64,000 nt of DNA, taken from Vibrio tapetis subsp. quintayensis (GTDB lineage Bacteria > Pseudomonadota > Gammaproteobacteria > Enterobacterales > Vibrionaceae). The stretch covers positions 124,001 through 188,000 of the forward strand of contig NZ_JAUFQV010000007.1 of NCBI RefSeq assembly GCF_030409945.1, read 5' to 3'. Below are positions 26,239-35,475 of the stretch, piece after piece. The position numbers were made by a program, and so were the translations under genes. Under the pieces are notes generated by a model. That model was not told the DNA's origin. It did not search any database and worked only from the letters and a program-made list of their open reading frames with translations. Numbering within the stretch: position 1 is the first letter of the stretch; each line of letters opens with the position of its first letter.

Positions 26239-26774
26239 TTCCGTTTTATCCTTAAATTTCAAGTCTCGCCGTTGCATTTATCCACTCAATGAGGGGTTCA
26301 CTAAATAGACGCTTTGCTATTCGTTGCTTGGCTAACATCAACTTTCATTAGTGTTCGCTCTCCAGCCAACTTATGTTCCACTATTAGCGATTATTGGTGA
26401 TTAACTCAAGGAAAATTATGTGCTTTCCTGCTATCGGGCCTTAATAAAGCACTAATTGTACATTTAGCCATCATTTATCATGTTCATTATCAAAGAATGG
26501 TCAGAGCACTTAAATTAGAGAAGTCGCGACAAGTCATGATAAAATAGCCTTTGAGTTACAAGTACATATACAGTATTAACTGTTTTCAGGCATAATATCT
26601 TGCTTCCTTATAATTAAGGACGCAAACCCCGTCACTGTCCAGCAGCAGGCAATAAGGCCTCGCTATTGCTAGAATAGTGATAATCGTCATTAAGTGTAAT
26701 GTCGTAATTACGACAACAGGTAGCGGTAGATGGTTCAAAAGAACAGTCACTATATAAAGAAGCAGATTCCCTAA
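26239..26774. other. msrC-letA divergent intergenic region
   Basis: About 500 bp with no clear gene. It contains a 16-bp perfect palindrome at 26700-26715, an 18-nt-loop inverted repeat GTGCTTT / AAAGCAC (26421-26452) that overlaps an 8-codon frame with a good ribosome binding site (26418-26444), and a GCAATA / TATTGC stem near 26650-26668. Confidence 0.5.
26700..26715. promoter_or_regulatory. 16-bp perfect palindrome, candidate operator of letAB
   Basis: TGTCGTAATTACGACA is a perfect palindrome 60 bp upstream of letA. The form suits a homodimeric repressor such as a TetR-type protein. The regulator is unknown. Confidence 0.5.
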
Positions 26775-28022
26775 ATGGGTGCTTTAGTCGATCACGCACA
26801 ATCTCCTAGTAAGATTCGCCTATGCCAAGGGTGCGAGTTGCCTATTGACCAAATTAAGGTTCCAAAAGGGTCGAGCGCCTACTGCCCGCGTTGTAATACT
26901 CAATTGTACCGAGGCGGAGACAGAACGCTCAACGGCGATCTTGCTGTTGCTATTGCATGTTTACTGCTGTTTGTGCCTTCTCATTTCTTCCCATACATTA
27001 GTATTCGCCTATTTGGTGTTATGATCCCAGCAACCCTACCGAGCGGTGCCTTTGATCTGATGCGTGACGGATTCGGCTCACTCGGCTTATTAGTGCTGTT
27101 TTGTACGTCCATCGCGCCCTTTATTGTGTGTTCGGCGGTTTTGTTGTCTCATTTGTCCTTACGCTTTCGTTGGTTCAAACCGCTCCGGTACTCCTTAGTA
27201 ACCATTCACTACTTTAAACACTGGATGATGCTCGATGTATTCCTGGTCAGTATCGCTATTTCCTGTTTCAAACTGCAAGAATACGCAGATATCGTAGTTG
27301 GATGGGGCTTAACTGGCTTGATCTTACTTCAATTGACCACCATCATTTTATTGTCCCGTATCAGCGTCAGACGCTACTGGGAAGCATGGAAACCTGAAGA
27401 CAGTTATGTATGTGACAGCAAAGAAGTACATTGTCACAATTGCCACCTATCTCAGCCCAATGGTACGCAGTGCCACCGCTGTCATCACAAGCTATACCAC
27501 CGTAAACCAAATTCTATTCAAAAAACGTGGGCTTATTTGATCGCCGCATCTATTGCGATTATTCCCGCGAATGTGCTTCCTATTTCAATATTACTGACCA
27601 ACGGCAAGCGACTTGAAGACACCATTTTCTCTGGGGTCGCGTCGTTGGTAAAAAACGATATGCTCGGCATTGCGGCCATAATCTTTATTGCCAGTATCGT
27701 GGTACCAGTGGCTAAAATTCTCGGGCTTGGCTATATCATGCTCGCAATACAATTTAAAAGGCGTTGTTTTCATAAACAACGAATGACCATCTTTTTTGCA
27801 GTGAAATGGATCGGCAAATGGTCTGTTATGGACTTGTTTGTTATTTCCATCATGATGACATTATTAGACCGGGGTCAAATTCTTGATTTTACCCCGGGCT
27901 ACGGCGCTATTGCTTTTGCTATTGTGGTGGTTCTCACCATGTTAGCGGCAGATAGCCTAGACCCTCGACTGATCTGGGATAATTACCCCAACTCAAAACG
28001 GACTTCAAACAATAATGAGTAG
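26775..28022 (+). CDS. letA: Inner-membrane lipid-transport protein LetA (PqiA/YebS family)
   Basis: 415 residues in two related halves. Each half has a cytoplasmic zinc ribbon (CQGCELPI..YCPRCNTQLY near residue 17; CHNCHLSQ..CHRCHHKLY near 225) followed by a bundle of about four membrane helices. This is the PqiA/LetA architecture; E. coli LetA (YebS) has 427 residues. LetA partners the periplasm-spanning MCE protein LetB to move lipids between inner and outer membranes. It overlaps letB by 8 bp, supporting coupled expression. No SD is obvious before the chosen ATG. Confidence 0.93.
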   Translation: MGALVDHAQSPSKIRLCQGCELPIDQIKVPKGSSAYCPRCNTQLYRGGDRTLNGDLAVAIACLLLFVPSHFFPYISIRLFGVMIPATLPSGAFDLMRDGFGSLGLLVLFCTSIAPFIVCSAVLLSHLSLRFRWFKPLRYSLVTIHYFKHWMMLDVFLVSIAISCFKLQEYADIVVGWGLTGLILLQLTTIILLSRISVRRYWEAWKPEDSYVCDSKEVHCHNCHLSQPNGTQCHRCHHKLYHRKPNSIQKTWAYLIAASIAIIPANVLPISILLTNGKRLEDTIFSGVASLVKNDMLGIAAIIFIASIVVPVAKILGLGYIMLAIQFKRRCFHKQRMTIFFAVKWIGKWSVMDLFVISIMMTLLDRGQILDFTPGYGAIAFAIVVVLTMLAADSLDPRLIWDNYPNSKRTSNNNE

Positions 28023-30663
28023 TAACGAAATCCAACAAGGCTCATTTTCTCCTAAAGTGAAAAAAGAGTCTGGCTTATCCCCTTTGTGGTTATTGCCTAT
28101 CGTCACCATCATCTTAGCGGGATGGCTGGTTGTAGGTGCCATCAATGATGCCGGTGAACGCATTCAAATTCACTTCTCGGATGCGCAAGGGCTCATCGCA
28201 GGCAGAACCACCATTCGCTATCAAGGGCTTGAGGTGGGTATGGTGAAAGACATCAAATTAGCTGACGATCTTGAAAGTATCTTTGTCGACGCCGACGTCT
28301 ACCCTGAGGCCACCAAGTTACTCAGTGATGAAACACGTTTCTGGTTAGTCAAACCCACCGCCAGTTTGTCTGGCATTTCGGGGTTAGATGCTTTGGTGTC
28401 AGGTAATTATATTTCAATCCACCCCGGAGGAGAGATATCAGACAGCGCTAATAACGGCAAAACCGTCTTTCAAGGTTTAGATCATGCACCTAGCGACTTA
28501 CTAGCCAGCGAAGGAACCAACATTATCTTGCGTTCTACTGAGCTAGGTTCCATTTCGATTGGATCGCAGATCGTATACAAGAAAATTCCTATTGGGGAAG
28601 TATACGGATACCAATTAGATGAAGATGCTAAATCAGTCGAAATCAGAGCCTTCATTGAAGATGAATATAAGTCACTAATTTCAACCAAAAGTCGTTTTTG
28701 GAATGTCAGTGGCATCGGTGCTCATATTGGTTTTGGCGGCGTAGATGTCCAGATTGAAAGCTTAAGTGCTATGTTAGGAGGCGCGATAGCCGTAGATTCG
28801 CCAGATGAAGGCGAACCATTACAAGAAGGTGACGAATACAAACTGTATCCAGATCTCAACACTGCGGGCCGCGGCATACGAATTAAAGTCATGCTACCTA
28901 ATGATAACAAGATCAACACCAACGGCGCGCCAGTCATGTACAAAGGCATAGAAGTTGGCCAAGTAACCGACGTTCAGCTCTCAGAAGACAAGCAGCACAT
29001 CATCGCCTTTGCTTCGGTGCAACCAAGCTTTGTGGATACCCTAAATACAGGCACGCGATTTTTGCTAGAAGAGGCCAAACTGTCTTTAACCGGCGTAGAA
29101 AACCTCGGGAACTTGGTGACAGGTAACTTCCTAACGTTAGTTCCTGGCGAGGGAGAGAAAGCCCGTACATTCACGGCCATTCGTAAAGACGCCTTACTAC
29201 GCGAACAAAATGGTTCTTTGCCCATTCAGCTGATTGCCGACAGTTCATATGGTTTGGAAGCCGGTTCTAACATCCATTATCGCGGTTTGCCTGTTGGTTC
29301 TATTTCCGACATAAACTTGGTTGATGAACAAGTGGTCATCGATGCCTTGATAGATAAAGCTTATGCGCGGCTGATCAAAAGCAAAAACCGATTCTACATA
29401 TCTGGCAACATCACCGCAGATTTAACAGACTCAGGCATTAGCGTACATGTGCCACCGGCTAAGCAAATTTTGTCTGGTGCGATCAGCTTTACTAGTGACG
29501 GGGTCACTAAACCAAGCGATTCTTACCAACTTTTCCCAAGCCAAGCACTTGCGGAATTGGCCAACTTTAATCAGTCTGGTTCGCACACCTTAACTATTTT
29601 TAGCCAAAGCTTGCCGTCTGTCGCCGAGGGCAGTCCGCTACTCTATCGAAACCTGCAAGTTGGTAAGGTTTCAAGCTACGCACTGAGTAAAAATGGTGTG
29701 TTGATTAAACTTAAGATCAACAACCAATACAAGCACCTACTGTCCAACAATACCGTATTCTGGAATTACTCAGGCATTAAGGTAAAAGCAGACTTAAATG
29801 GCGTAGACATTACTGCAGCGCCTCTACTTAATATGATCAAAGGTGGCATTGCATTTGATTCTTTAGAAGGCATCGAGAATAAAGAACGTAACCATTGGAA
29901 ACTGTACAACAGCTACGATGAAGCAAAAAAATACGGCAAGTTGATCACATTAACCAGTGATCATAATGCATCGATAACTACAGGAATGAAGTTGAAATTC
30001 CAAGGGGTTCCCGTAGGTGAAGTCACTGCGGTCACGCCAAATTTCCATCAAGAGAATGTGTCTATCTCTGCTCGAATTCTTCCTCAGTACGTTAGCCACG
30101 TTGCAAAAAATGACAGCCACTTTTGGATCGTTCAACCACAGGTTGGTATCCGCGGTGTTAAAAACATTGAATCTTTGCTTGGCCAGTATATCCAAGTTGA
30201 GCCTGCTGGGACAAAAGCAAAATACACCTTTGAACTTGAAAATAAGAGCAAAGCAACCAAAGGCAAGGTCTTCTTTTTACAAAGCCCGAGCCGCTCGTCT
30301 TTAGCTGAGGGAACGCCTATCCTGTTTAGAGACATCGAAGTGGGCCAAGTGACTAACGTGACTCTAGGCGACCTATCGGACCGCATCATCACGACTATTG
30401 AAGTCGCGCCAGAATACGCTTACCTCGTTCGTGAAAATACGTTGTTCTGGAACGTATCCGGCGTTGATGTTTCTATAGGTTTAACCGGCGCAAAAATTAA
30501 AGCAGGCACCGTAGACAGCATCGTCCGCGGCGGCATTGAGTTTGCAACGCCAGACACAAACCCACTCAAACCGATTGCTGATGCAAACCAAGCTTTCTTA
30601 CTTCACGAAGCAAGACAACCTGAATGGAAAGAGTGGCGCACGATTATTCCAAAGCCTAGATAA
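28015..30663 (+). CDS. letB: MCE-domain intermembrane lipid tunnel LetB (YebT)
   Basis: 882 residues (E. coli LetB 877). One N-terminal membrane helix (LWLLPIVTIILAGWLVVGA) is followed by seven MCE domains. Their conserved cores are seen near residues 52, 172, 292, 405, 522, 640 and 755, each with a pattern such as YQGLEVGMV, YKKIPIGEV, YKGIEVGQV, YRGLPVGSI, YRNLQVGKV, FQGVPVGEV and FRDIEVGQV. Seven stacked MCE rings form a tunnel across the periplasm for lipids. The gene follows letA with an 8-bp overlap, and a strong terminator follows. Confidence 0.96.
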   Translation: MSSNEIQQGSFSPKVKKESGLSPLWLLPIVTIILAGWLVVGAINDAGERIQIHFSDAQGLIAGRTTIRYQGLEVGMVKDIKLADDLESIFVDADVYPEATKLLSDETRFWLVKPTASLSGISGLDALVSGNYISIHPGGEISDSANNGKTVFQGLDHAPSDLLASEGTNIILRSTELGSISIGSQIVYKKIPIGEVYGYQLDEDAKSVEIRAFIEDEYKSLISTKSRFWNVSGIGAHIGFGGVDVQIESLSAMLGGAIAVDSPDEGEPLQEGDEYKLYPDLNTAGRGIRIKVMLPNDNKINTNGAPVMYKGIEVGQVTDVQLSEDKQHIIAFASVQPSFVDTLNTGTRFLLEEAKLSLTGVENLGNLVTGNFLTLVPGEGEKARTFTAIRKDALLREQNGSLPIQLIADSSYGLEAGSNIHYRGLPVGSISDINLVDEQVVIDALIDKAYARLIKSKNRFYISGNITADLTDSGISVHVPPAKQILSGAISFTSDGVTKPSDSYQLFPSQALAELANFNQSGSHTLTIFSQSLPSVAEGSPLLYRNLQVGKVSSYALSKNGVLIKLKINNQYKHLLSNNTVFWNYSGIKVKADLNGVDITAAPLLNMIKGGIAFDSLEGIENKERNHWKLYNSYDEAKKYGKLITLTSDHNASITTGMKLKFQGVPVGEVTAVTPNFHQENVSISARILPQYVSHVAKNDSHFWIVQPQVGIRGVKNIESLLGQYIQVEPAGTKAKYTFELENKSKATKGKVFFLQSPSRSSLAEGTPILFRDIEVGQVTNVTLGDLSDRIITTIEVAPEYAYLVRENTLFWNVSGVDVSIGLTGAKIKAGTVDSIVRGGIEFATPDTNPLKPIADANQAFLLHEARQPEWKEWRTIIPKPR
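29495..29507. other. matS-like site inside letB (perfect arms)
   Basis: GTGACGGGGTCAC has both perfect arms GTGAC and GTCAC with a 3-bp centre; only the Y position of the consensus deviates. Confidence 0.4.
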
Positions 30664-30695
30664 GCGGAAGGCGCGAGGCAGAAGGCTCAAATTAA
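30661..30695. repeat. Short intergenic repeat, GCGGAAGGC family
   Basis: Contains GCGGAAGGC, GAGGC and AGAAGGCTC units between letB and its terminator. Similar units recur at 44550, 47870 and, in divergent form, 42140. Confidence 0.4.
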
Positions 30696-30743
30696 ACAAC
30701 CGACTAGTCACCTCAGTCAATAAGCCTTAAAATATCTAATAGA

Positions 30744-30773
30744 ATGCAGCCAGCTAGGCTGCATTTTTTTTTG
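30744..30773 (+). terminator. Terminator of letAB
   Basis: Stem ATGCAGCC / GGCTGCAT with a 5-nt loop followed by nine T, 80 bp after letB and 48 bp before rsmF. Confidence 0.92.
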
Positions 30774-30820
30774 TATCAGTTAGAATTAGCGCCAAATATA
30801 CCTTTTCGAGTACCGTCACT

Positions 30821-32248
30821 TTGCACCAGAATATTAAATTGCCAGACGAATTCCTCCGTCAGATCGAAGAAACCATGCCTAGCCACCTCGACATGGATGA
30901 GTTCATCGCGTCTTGCAAACAGCCGCTTCGCCGCAGCATTCGTGTGAATACACTTAAAATATCGGTAGAACATTTCTTAGTGCGTGCAAAAGACAAACAG
31001 TGGACACTGAAACCAGTGCCGTGGTGTGATACCGGATTTTGGATTGAGCGTAGCGAGGCTGATAGCGTTCCGCTAGGCAATACGGCCGAGCACATGGCTG
31101 GATTGTTTTACATCCAAGAGGCCAGCTCTATGATGCCCGTTACGGCTCTGCTGTTAGGTAATGAAGCAAAGTTAGACCGTGTATTAGACGTGGCCGCTGC
31201 ACCTGGCTCGAAAACAACCCAAATTGCCGCCATTTTGAATAACCACGGCACCTTAGTCGCCAATGAGTATTCCGCCAGCCGAGTAAAAGTACTGCACTCA
31301 AACATTCAACGCTGTGGCGTGAGAAACGTTGCCCTAACCAATTTTGACGGTCGCGTATTTGGTGGATGGCTACCTGAACAATTTGATGCCGTTTTATTAG
31401 ATGCCCCCTGCTCTGGTGAAGGTGCAATACGCAAAGACGCCGACGCCATGGTCAATTGGAGCCGTGAATCGGTTTTTGACATCGCAGCGACGCAAAAAGA
31501 CTTAATAGAAAGTGCCTTCCAAGCACTAAAGCCTGGTGGCATCATGGTGTATTCAACCTGTACCTTGAACCTTGAAGAAAACCAGCAAGTGTGTGAACAC
31601 CTAAAAGAAACGTTCGGTGACTCGGTAGAGTTCGAACCCCTCACCGATTTATTCGAAAACGCTAGCGCCGCTGCCACTGCTGAAGGTTACTTACACGTCT
31701 ACCCACAAGTATTCGATAGTGAAGGCTTCTTCGTTGCGCGTATCCGAAAACACACTAGCGTTGAAACACCTAAAGTGAAAAAGCGCCTAGGCAAATTCCC
31801 ATTTGAAAAAGCCAATAAGAAAGTAAGTCTAGAAGTCGCTGAAAGCCTGTTCAAAACACTTGATATTGCCATGCCAGAACAAAGCCAAGTCTGGCTGCGC
31901 GACAAAGAAGTGTGGTTGTTCCCAGAAACACTGGAAGAACTGATTGGTGAAATTCGTTTTTCTCGAATGGGCGTTAAACTGGCAGAAACTCACAAGCATG
32001 GTTATCGCTGGCAACACGAAGCCGTTATGGCGCTGGCAACCGGCCTGGAGGCAAACTGCGTCTCTTTATCTATTGATGATGCGAGAGAATGGTACATGGG
32101 CCGAGATGTACGCCCAGAAAACCTTTCAGGCAAAGGCGAAGTCATTGTAAAACTGGCTGATGACGTGATCGGACTTGGTAAATGGGTAGGTAACCGAATT
32201 AAAAATGGCCTGCCAAGAGAACAAGTTAGAGACGTCAACCTATTTTAG
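30821..32248 (+). CDS. rsmF: 16S rRNA m5C1407 methyltransferase RsmF
   Basis: 475 residues (E. coli RsmF 479), beginning at a TTG since no in-frame ATG lies near; the homologous N-terminus (LPDEFLRQIEETMPSHL) follows directly. Motifs: VLDVAAAPGSKTTQIAA for SAM, DAPCSGEGAIRKD with one catalytic Cys and STCTLNLEENQQVC with the second, as in NOL1/NOP2/Sun m5C enzymes, then a C-terminal PUA-like domain (GYRWQHEAVMALA). The position after letA-letB is conserved, but a strong terminator precedes it, so it needs its own promoter. Confidence 0.95.
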   Translation: MHQNIKLPDEFLRQIEETMPSHLDMDEFIASCKQPLRRSIRVNTLKISVEHFLVRAKDKQWTLKPVPWCDTGFWIERSEADSVPLGNTAEHMAGLFYIQEASSMMPVTALLLGNEAKLDRVLDVAAAPGSKTTQIAAILNNHGTLVANEYSASRVKVLHSNIQRCGVRNVALTNFDGRVFGGWLPEQFDAVLLDAPCSGEGAIRKDADAMVNWSRESVFDIAATQKDLIESAFQALKPGGIMVYSTCTLNLEENQQVCEHLKETFGDSVEFEPLTDLFENASAAATAEGYLHVYPQVFDSEGFFVARIRKHTSVETPKVKKRLGKFPFEKANKKVSLEVAESLFKTLDIAMPEQSQVWLRDKEVWLFPETLEELIGEIRFSRMGVKLAETHKHGYRWQHEAVMALATGLEANCVSLSIDDAREWYMGRDVRPENLSGKGEVIVKLADDVIGLGKWVGNRIKNGLPREQVRDVNLF

Positions 32249-32339
32249 AAGCCCTCGTTCTGCTTTGTAGATACGAAAAGGCACTAGATATGGTGGTAAA
32301 TGAGTCTGGCTATACTATGCTTAATTATAAATGCACTTT

Positions 32340-32438
32340 GTTGTAAGTGAATTTTATAAATTTAACAGCAATTAGCGCAGACTCTTAATTAAGAGTCTTT
32401 CCCCTAGCCCGGAACAGGTATCGTTCTGGGCTTTTTTT
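32340..32438 (+). ncRNA. Candidate small RNA downstream of rsmF
   Basis: In the 214-bp gap between the convergent rsmF and cvfB genes, an AT-rich promoter-like stretch (near 32310-32365) is followed by a perfect 20-bp palindrome AGACTCTTAATTAAGAGTCT (32379-32398), a pyrimidine stretch and a strong terminator. This is sRNA-like architecture. It could also be a 3' UTR of rsmF with two hairpins. No known sRNA was recognised. Confidence 0.35.
32406..32438 (+). terminator. Rho-independent terminator after rsmF / candidate sRNA
   Basis: Ten-pair stem AGCCCGGAAC / GTTCTGGGCT (one G-T pair) with a 7-nt loop and seven T. Confidence 0.92.
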
Positions 32439-32461
32439 ATCAGGGGGTTGGCAAACGCAAC

Positions 32462-33310
32462 TTAAACGAGGCGTATGCCCTCTTTATCAATAACGATCTT
32501 ACCTTGCTTGTACAAACCACCAATGGTTTTCTTGAACGTACCTTTACTTGTACGGAATACAGAGAAAATCGCGTCTGGGCTAGACTTGTCGTTTAGAGGT
32601 AAGAACCCGTCTTTCTTAGCGAGTACGTCTAATACACGCTCACTAAGATCGTCCATTTTCGCTGTACCAATTTTTTGCAAAGACAAATCAATCTTGTCGT
32701 CTTCACGTACTTGGCGGATATACCCTTTCAAGCGTTTACCAATGAACAGCTTACCAAACACATCCGAGCTGAAAATCATGCCCCAATGTTCACCGTTAAC
32801 GACCGCTTTATAACCCAGATCACTGCGCTCAGCGATGATCAAGTCAACTTGTTGGTTTTGCTCGTAGTTAACAGGCGTATTATCCAACCATTTGTTGAAC
32901 TTAGTAGTACCCACAATACGGCCTGATGCGGTATCTGTGTATACGTAAACCAAGATCTCTTGGCCTTCTACAAAGCGAGTGCGTTGCTCACTGAATGGAA
33001 CCAATAGATCTTTCTTATCGATACCCCAGTTAACAAAGACACCCGTACTGTTGACGCCAACCACTTGCATTAATCCCCATTGGCCAACTTCGGCAATAGG
33101 CTTTTCCGTTGTGGCACACAGCTGGTGATCAGAATCGAAATATAAGAAGACATCGAGTGGCTTGCCAACTTCTGCCTCACTCGGCACAAACTTGTTCGGC
33201 AGTAAAACAGTGCCATAGTCATCTGCATCTAGAAACACACCGAAATCCGCTTTACGGACTACCTCAAGGGTATTAGTTTGACCAATTTTAATCATGCTTT
33301 TGTTACTCAT
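32462..33310 (-). CDS. CvfB/YitL family S1-type RNA-binding protein
   Basis: 282 residues from the ATG at 33310; a start at 33295 (MIKIGQTNTLEV) is also plausible. The chain is a series of S1-like OB folds (IKIGQTNTLEVVRKADFGVFLD; VNSTGVFVNWGIDKKDLLVP; GKRLKGYIRQVREDDKIDLSL, each given here only in part) with a C-terminal winged helix (IFSVFRTSKGTFKKTIGGLY). This is the CvfB organisation known in Staphylococcus, where it binds RNA and affects virulence gene expression. Its role in vibrios is not known. It converges on rsmF. Confidence 0.88.
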   Translation of the reverse strand: MSNKSMIKIGQTNTLEVVRKADFGVFLDADDYGTVLLPNKFVPSEAEVGKPLDVFLYFDSDHQLCATTEKPIAEVGQWGLMQVVGVNSTGVFVNWGIDKKDLLVPFSEQRTRFVEGQEILVYVYTDTASGRIVGTTKFNKWLDNTPVNYEQNQQVDLIIAERSDLGYKAVVNGEHWGMIFSSDVFGKLFIGKRLKGYIRQVREDDKIDLSLQKIGTAKMDDLSERVLDVLAKKDGFLPLNDKSSPDAIFSVFRTSKGTFKKTIGGLYKQGKIVIDKEGIRLV

Positions 33311-33466
33311 CACAAATTTGGAAGAGATTATACGTTAACTCTGGTATTCTTGCTGAGGAAAATCGACTTATTATTCACTGTAGAAGGTAATATCTTACTT
33401 GCTGTTCCCGAGACTCAATTCCCATCTGTACTTTCTCACCACTAATTACAAAGCAAAGGTGATGTC

Positions 33467-34819
33467 GTGATCAACGTTGAAAAACAAGATGCGCTTACAT
33501 TAAAGATAACGCATGTAATGCCTGCTTCGAAAAAATTGGATTTTGAGTTTGCGCTGTTTGTTCCCGGAGACATCCCTTTAAGCCCTATCGTGTTATCAGA
33601 AAAGGACTTTTATTATGGCGCGATGAGTGAAAAGCGGGCCTACTACAGTGACGAAACACTATTGCCTTTAGTGCATGCTCGTTTAGCAAAACGTGGCCTA
33701 CTCTCTAACAACCAATATCGTGTCAGTTTGAGCTTATTCGCCTACCAGTATGTTATTGCGTTAGACAAAGCCGTCGACGAGCTAAATCAAGAAAAACGCG
33801 ACACTGTAACGGAAGAAGAAATAGACGAGGTGCTTGAATTATCATTGGATATTCTGAAGCGTCTTCGTCGTGCTATACCTTACGACGAAACATTAAAACG
33901 CTATTATGCCAACATTGATAACTATTTGTCGTGGTATACCGAACAGCACTTTTTGTCATTGGTTGCGCACCTACCTCGTGGTGGTGACTATGGTACCGTA
34001 AAGCAACGCTTAATCGTCTTGTGCGAGAAAGAAAAAGCACACCGAGAGCTAAACAAATACAACTCCAAAAAAGCACGTGAAGACATCACTCGAATGTCGA
34101 ACAAAATGCGCTTATTGCGCCGCCTTATCGAATACCCAATCTTATTACGTAAAAAAAGCGCGACCATGGGTAACAACATGATTAGGGCAGTCAAAGGCAT
34201 TGCCACGGGTATCGTGATGTTGTTTGTAACCACCACCATGTTAATGGCACGAGATTACTTGGGCGAGATCACCGCTTCATTTATTTTAGCCATGTCGGTT
34301 GTGTACGCGTTTCGTGAAGTGTTTAAAGATGACTTAAGAGAATTAATGCTTCGTTGGATACGCAAAGGCAAACCAAAATGGCGCGCTCGCTATTTTGACC
34401 CGAGCACGAATAAAGTCGTTGGGAAAAAAATTGAATGGTTAGATTACACTAAGTTTAGCAACCTACCCTATCAAATGCAGGCAATCAGAAAGCACCGCGT
34501 GTCTCAGCGTGAAGAGCAAATATTGCATTATCGTTGTCAAACCGAAATGACAACAACCCTATTTATGAGTGGCTATGAGCAGACGCGTGAAACCTTAAAC
34601 ATCAGCTTAGCGCAAATTGTCCGTCTGATGGAAAAAGGTTCAAACCGAATCTACCAACTCAAAGATGGGCAAGTAAGTAAAGAGTCGGTTGAAAAACGAC
34701 ATCTGCTTAACTTAATCATTAAAGAAGACAATCATCTAGGCGAAGAAACTTATTATCGCTGGAAAATTGTCGTCAATCGTTCAAAAATTGTCGATATTGA
34801 GAAAATAACCATTAAGTAA
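33467..34819 (+). CDS. Conserved hypothetical membrane protein
   Basis: 450 residues, family not recognised. The N-terminal ~100 residues are strand-rich (ALTLKITHVM..FEFALFVPGDIPL), residues ~120-230 are helical and charged, two adjacent membrane helices lie near residues 243-260 and 267-285 (GIATGIVMLFVTTTMLMA; ITASFILAMSVVYAF), and the ~165-residue C-terminal part is basic and presumably cytoplasmic. No catalytic motif is evident. It ends 8 bp inside the convergent DUF4442 gene. Confidence 0.8.
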   Translation: MINVEKQDALTLKITHVMPASKKLDFEFALFVPGDIPLSPIVLSEKDFYYGAMSEKRAYYSDETLLPLVHARLAKRGLLSNNQYRVSLSLFAYQYVIALDKAVDELNQEKRDTVTEEEIDEVLELSLDILKRLRRAIPYDETLKRYYANIDNYLSWYTEQHFLSLVAHLPRGGDYGTVKQRLIVLCEKEKAHRELNKYNSKKAREDITRMSNKMRLLRRLIEYPILLRKKSATMGNNMIRAVKGIATGIVMLFVTTTMLMARDYLGEITASFILAMSVVYAFREVFKDDLRELMLRWIRKGKPKWRARYFDPSTNKVVGKKIEWLDYTKFSNLPYQMQAIRKHRVSQREEQILHYRCQTEMTTTLFMSGYEQTRETLNISLAQIVRLMEKGSNRIYQLKDGQVSKESVEKRHLLNLIIKEDNHLGEETYYRWKIVVNRSKIVDIEKITIK

Positions 34820-35324
34820 CGCTATTAGCAGACTCAGTTGCTTTGTTGACGCCCACAGCTTTCAAGGACAGAACCAAATCGAATTCAGCCATTGGTTCTT
34901 CCCCGTGAATACTTGGGCAAGTCGCTACGATCCTAACCGCTTCATTGACTCGTTCGCCGCTTGCAAACGTATCATCCAACATCTTGTCGATTTTACCACC
35001 ATCGACGCAGGTAAAAATAACGTCAGCTTCCGGGCGCTTTAGAAACTCCGCACTCACGCCTTTAAACGCAAGCGAAACCTTGCCACCACGTTGATCCGCT
35101 TTGTGCATGGCCATAAATCCACCCGCTACATCTGCACCCACAGCCAATGTGCCAAAATACATACTATTAAGGTGGTTCTTAGTGCGACGACGCAACGGAA
35201 TTTTCACGATGACTTTCTCATCATCCAATTGAAGGATCTTCGGCCTACATAGCCAAATGAGGGGAACCTTAAAGAATCCGAACAGATTCAGGTACAAATT
35301 TGATTTTTGAAGAGAAGAAAGCAT
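34812..35324 (-). CDS. DUF4442 protein (hot-dog thioesterase-like)
   Basis: 170 residues with hot-dog fold features of the DUF4442/PaaI-like group: RRRTKNHLNSMYFGTLAVGADVAGG (given here in part as NHLNSMYFGTLA) and MAMHKADQR. The central Asn-His and Asp may take part in acyl-CoA binding or hydrolysis; substrate unknown. Stop overlaps the convergent gene by 8 bp. Confidence 0.8.
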   Translation of the reverse strand: MLSSLQKSNLYLNLFGFFKVPLIWLCRPKILQLDDEKVIVKIPLRRRTKNHLNSMYFGTLAVGADVAGGFMAMHKADQRGGKVSLAFKGVSAEFLKRPEADVIFTCVDGGKIDKMLDDTFASGERVNEAVRIVATCPSIHGEEPMAEFDLVLSLKAVGVNKATESANSVT

Positions 35325-35400
35325 AAGTCACCTACCTAGACATGTCAGACCAGTTAAATTGATATGCAACCTCAAGTCAACACTTCATTAACAAATAAAC

Positions 35401-35437
35401 GCGACAATGTGAACCTCTACAGGGTTCACACGGTCGC
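35401..35437 (-). terminator. Stem-loop after the PEP-synthase-like gene
   Basis: GTGAACC / GGTTCAC flanked by GCGAC / GTCGC. The T tract on the minus strand is weak (GTTTATTTG), so terminator function is probable, not certain. Confidence 0.55.
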
Positions 35438-35475
35438 GCTATTGGAATAAAGTCGAATTATAAAGAATTAACCTA

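Noticed and set aside
26418..26444. Eight-codon frame MCFPAIGP with a good ribosome binding site
   Set aside because: Very short, ~330 bp from letA, and no run of regulatory codons; kept only as a remark in the gap entry.
26558..26573. LexA-like half site (CTGTATATGTACTTGT on the minus strand)
   Set aside because: The right half is TTGT, not ACAG, so the CTGT-N8-ACAG core is missing.
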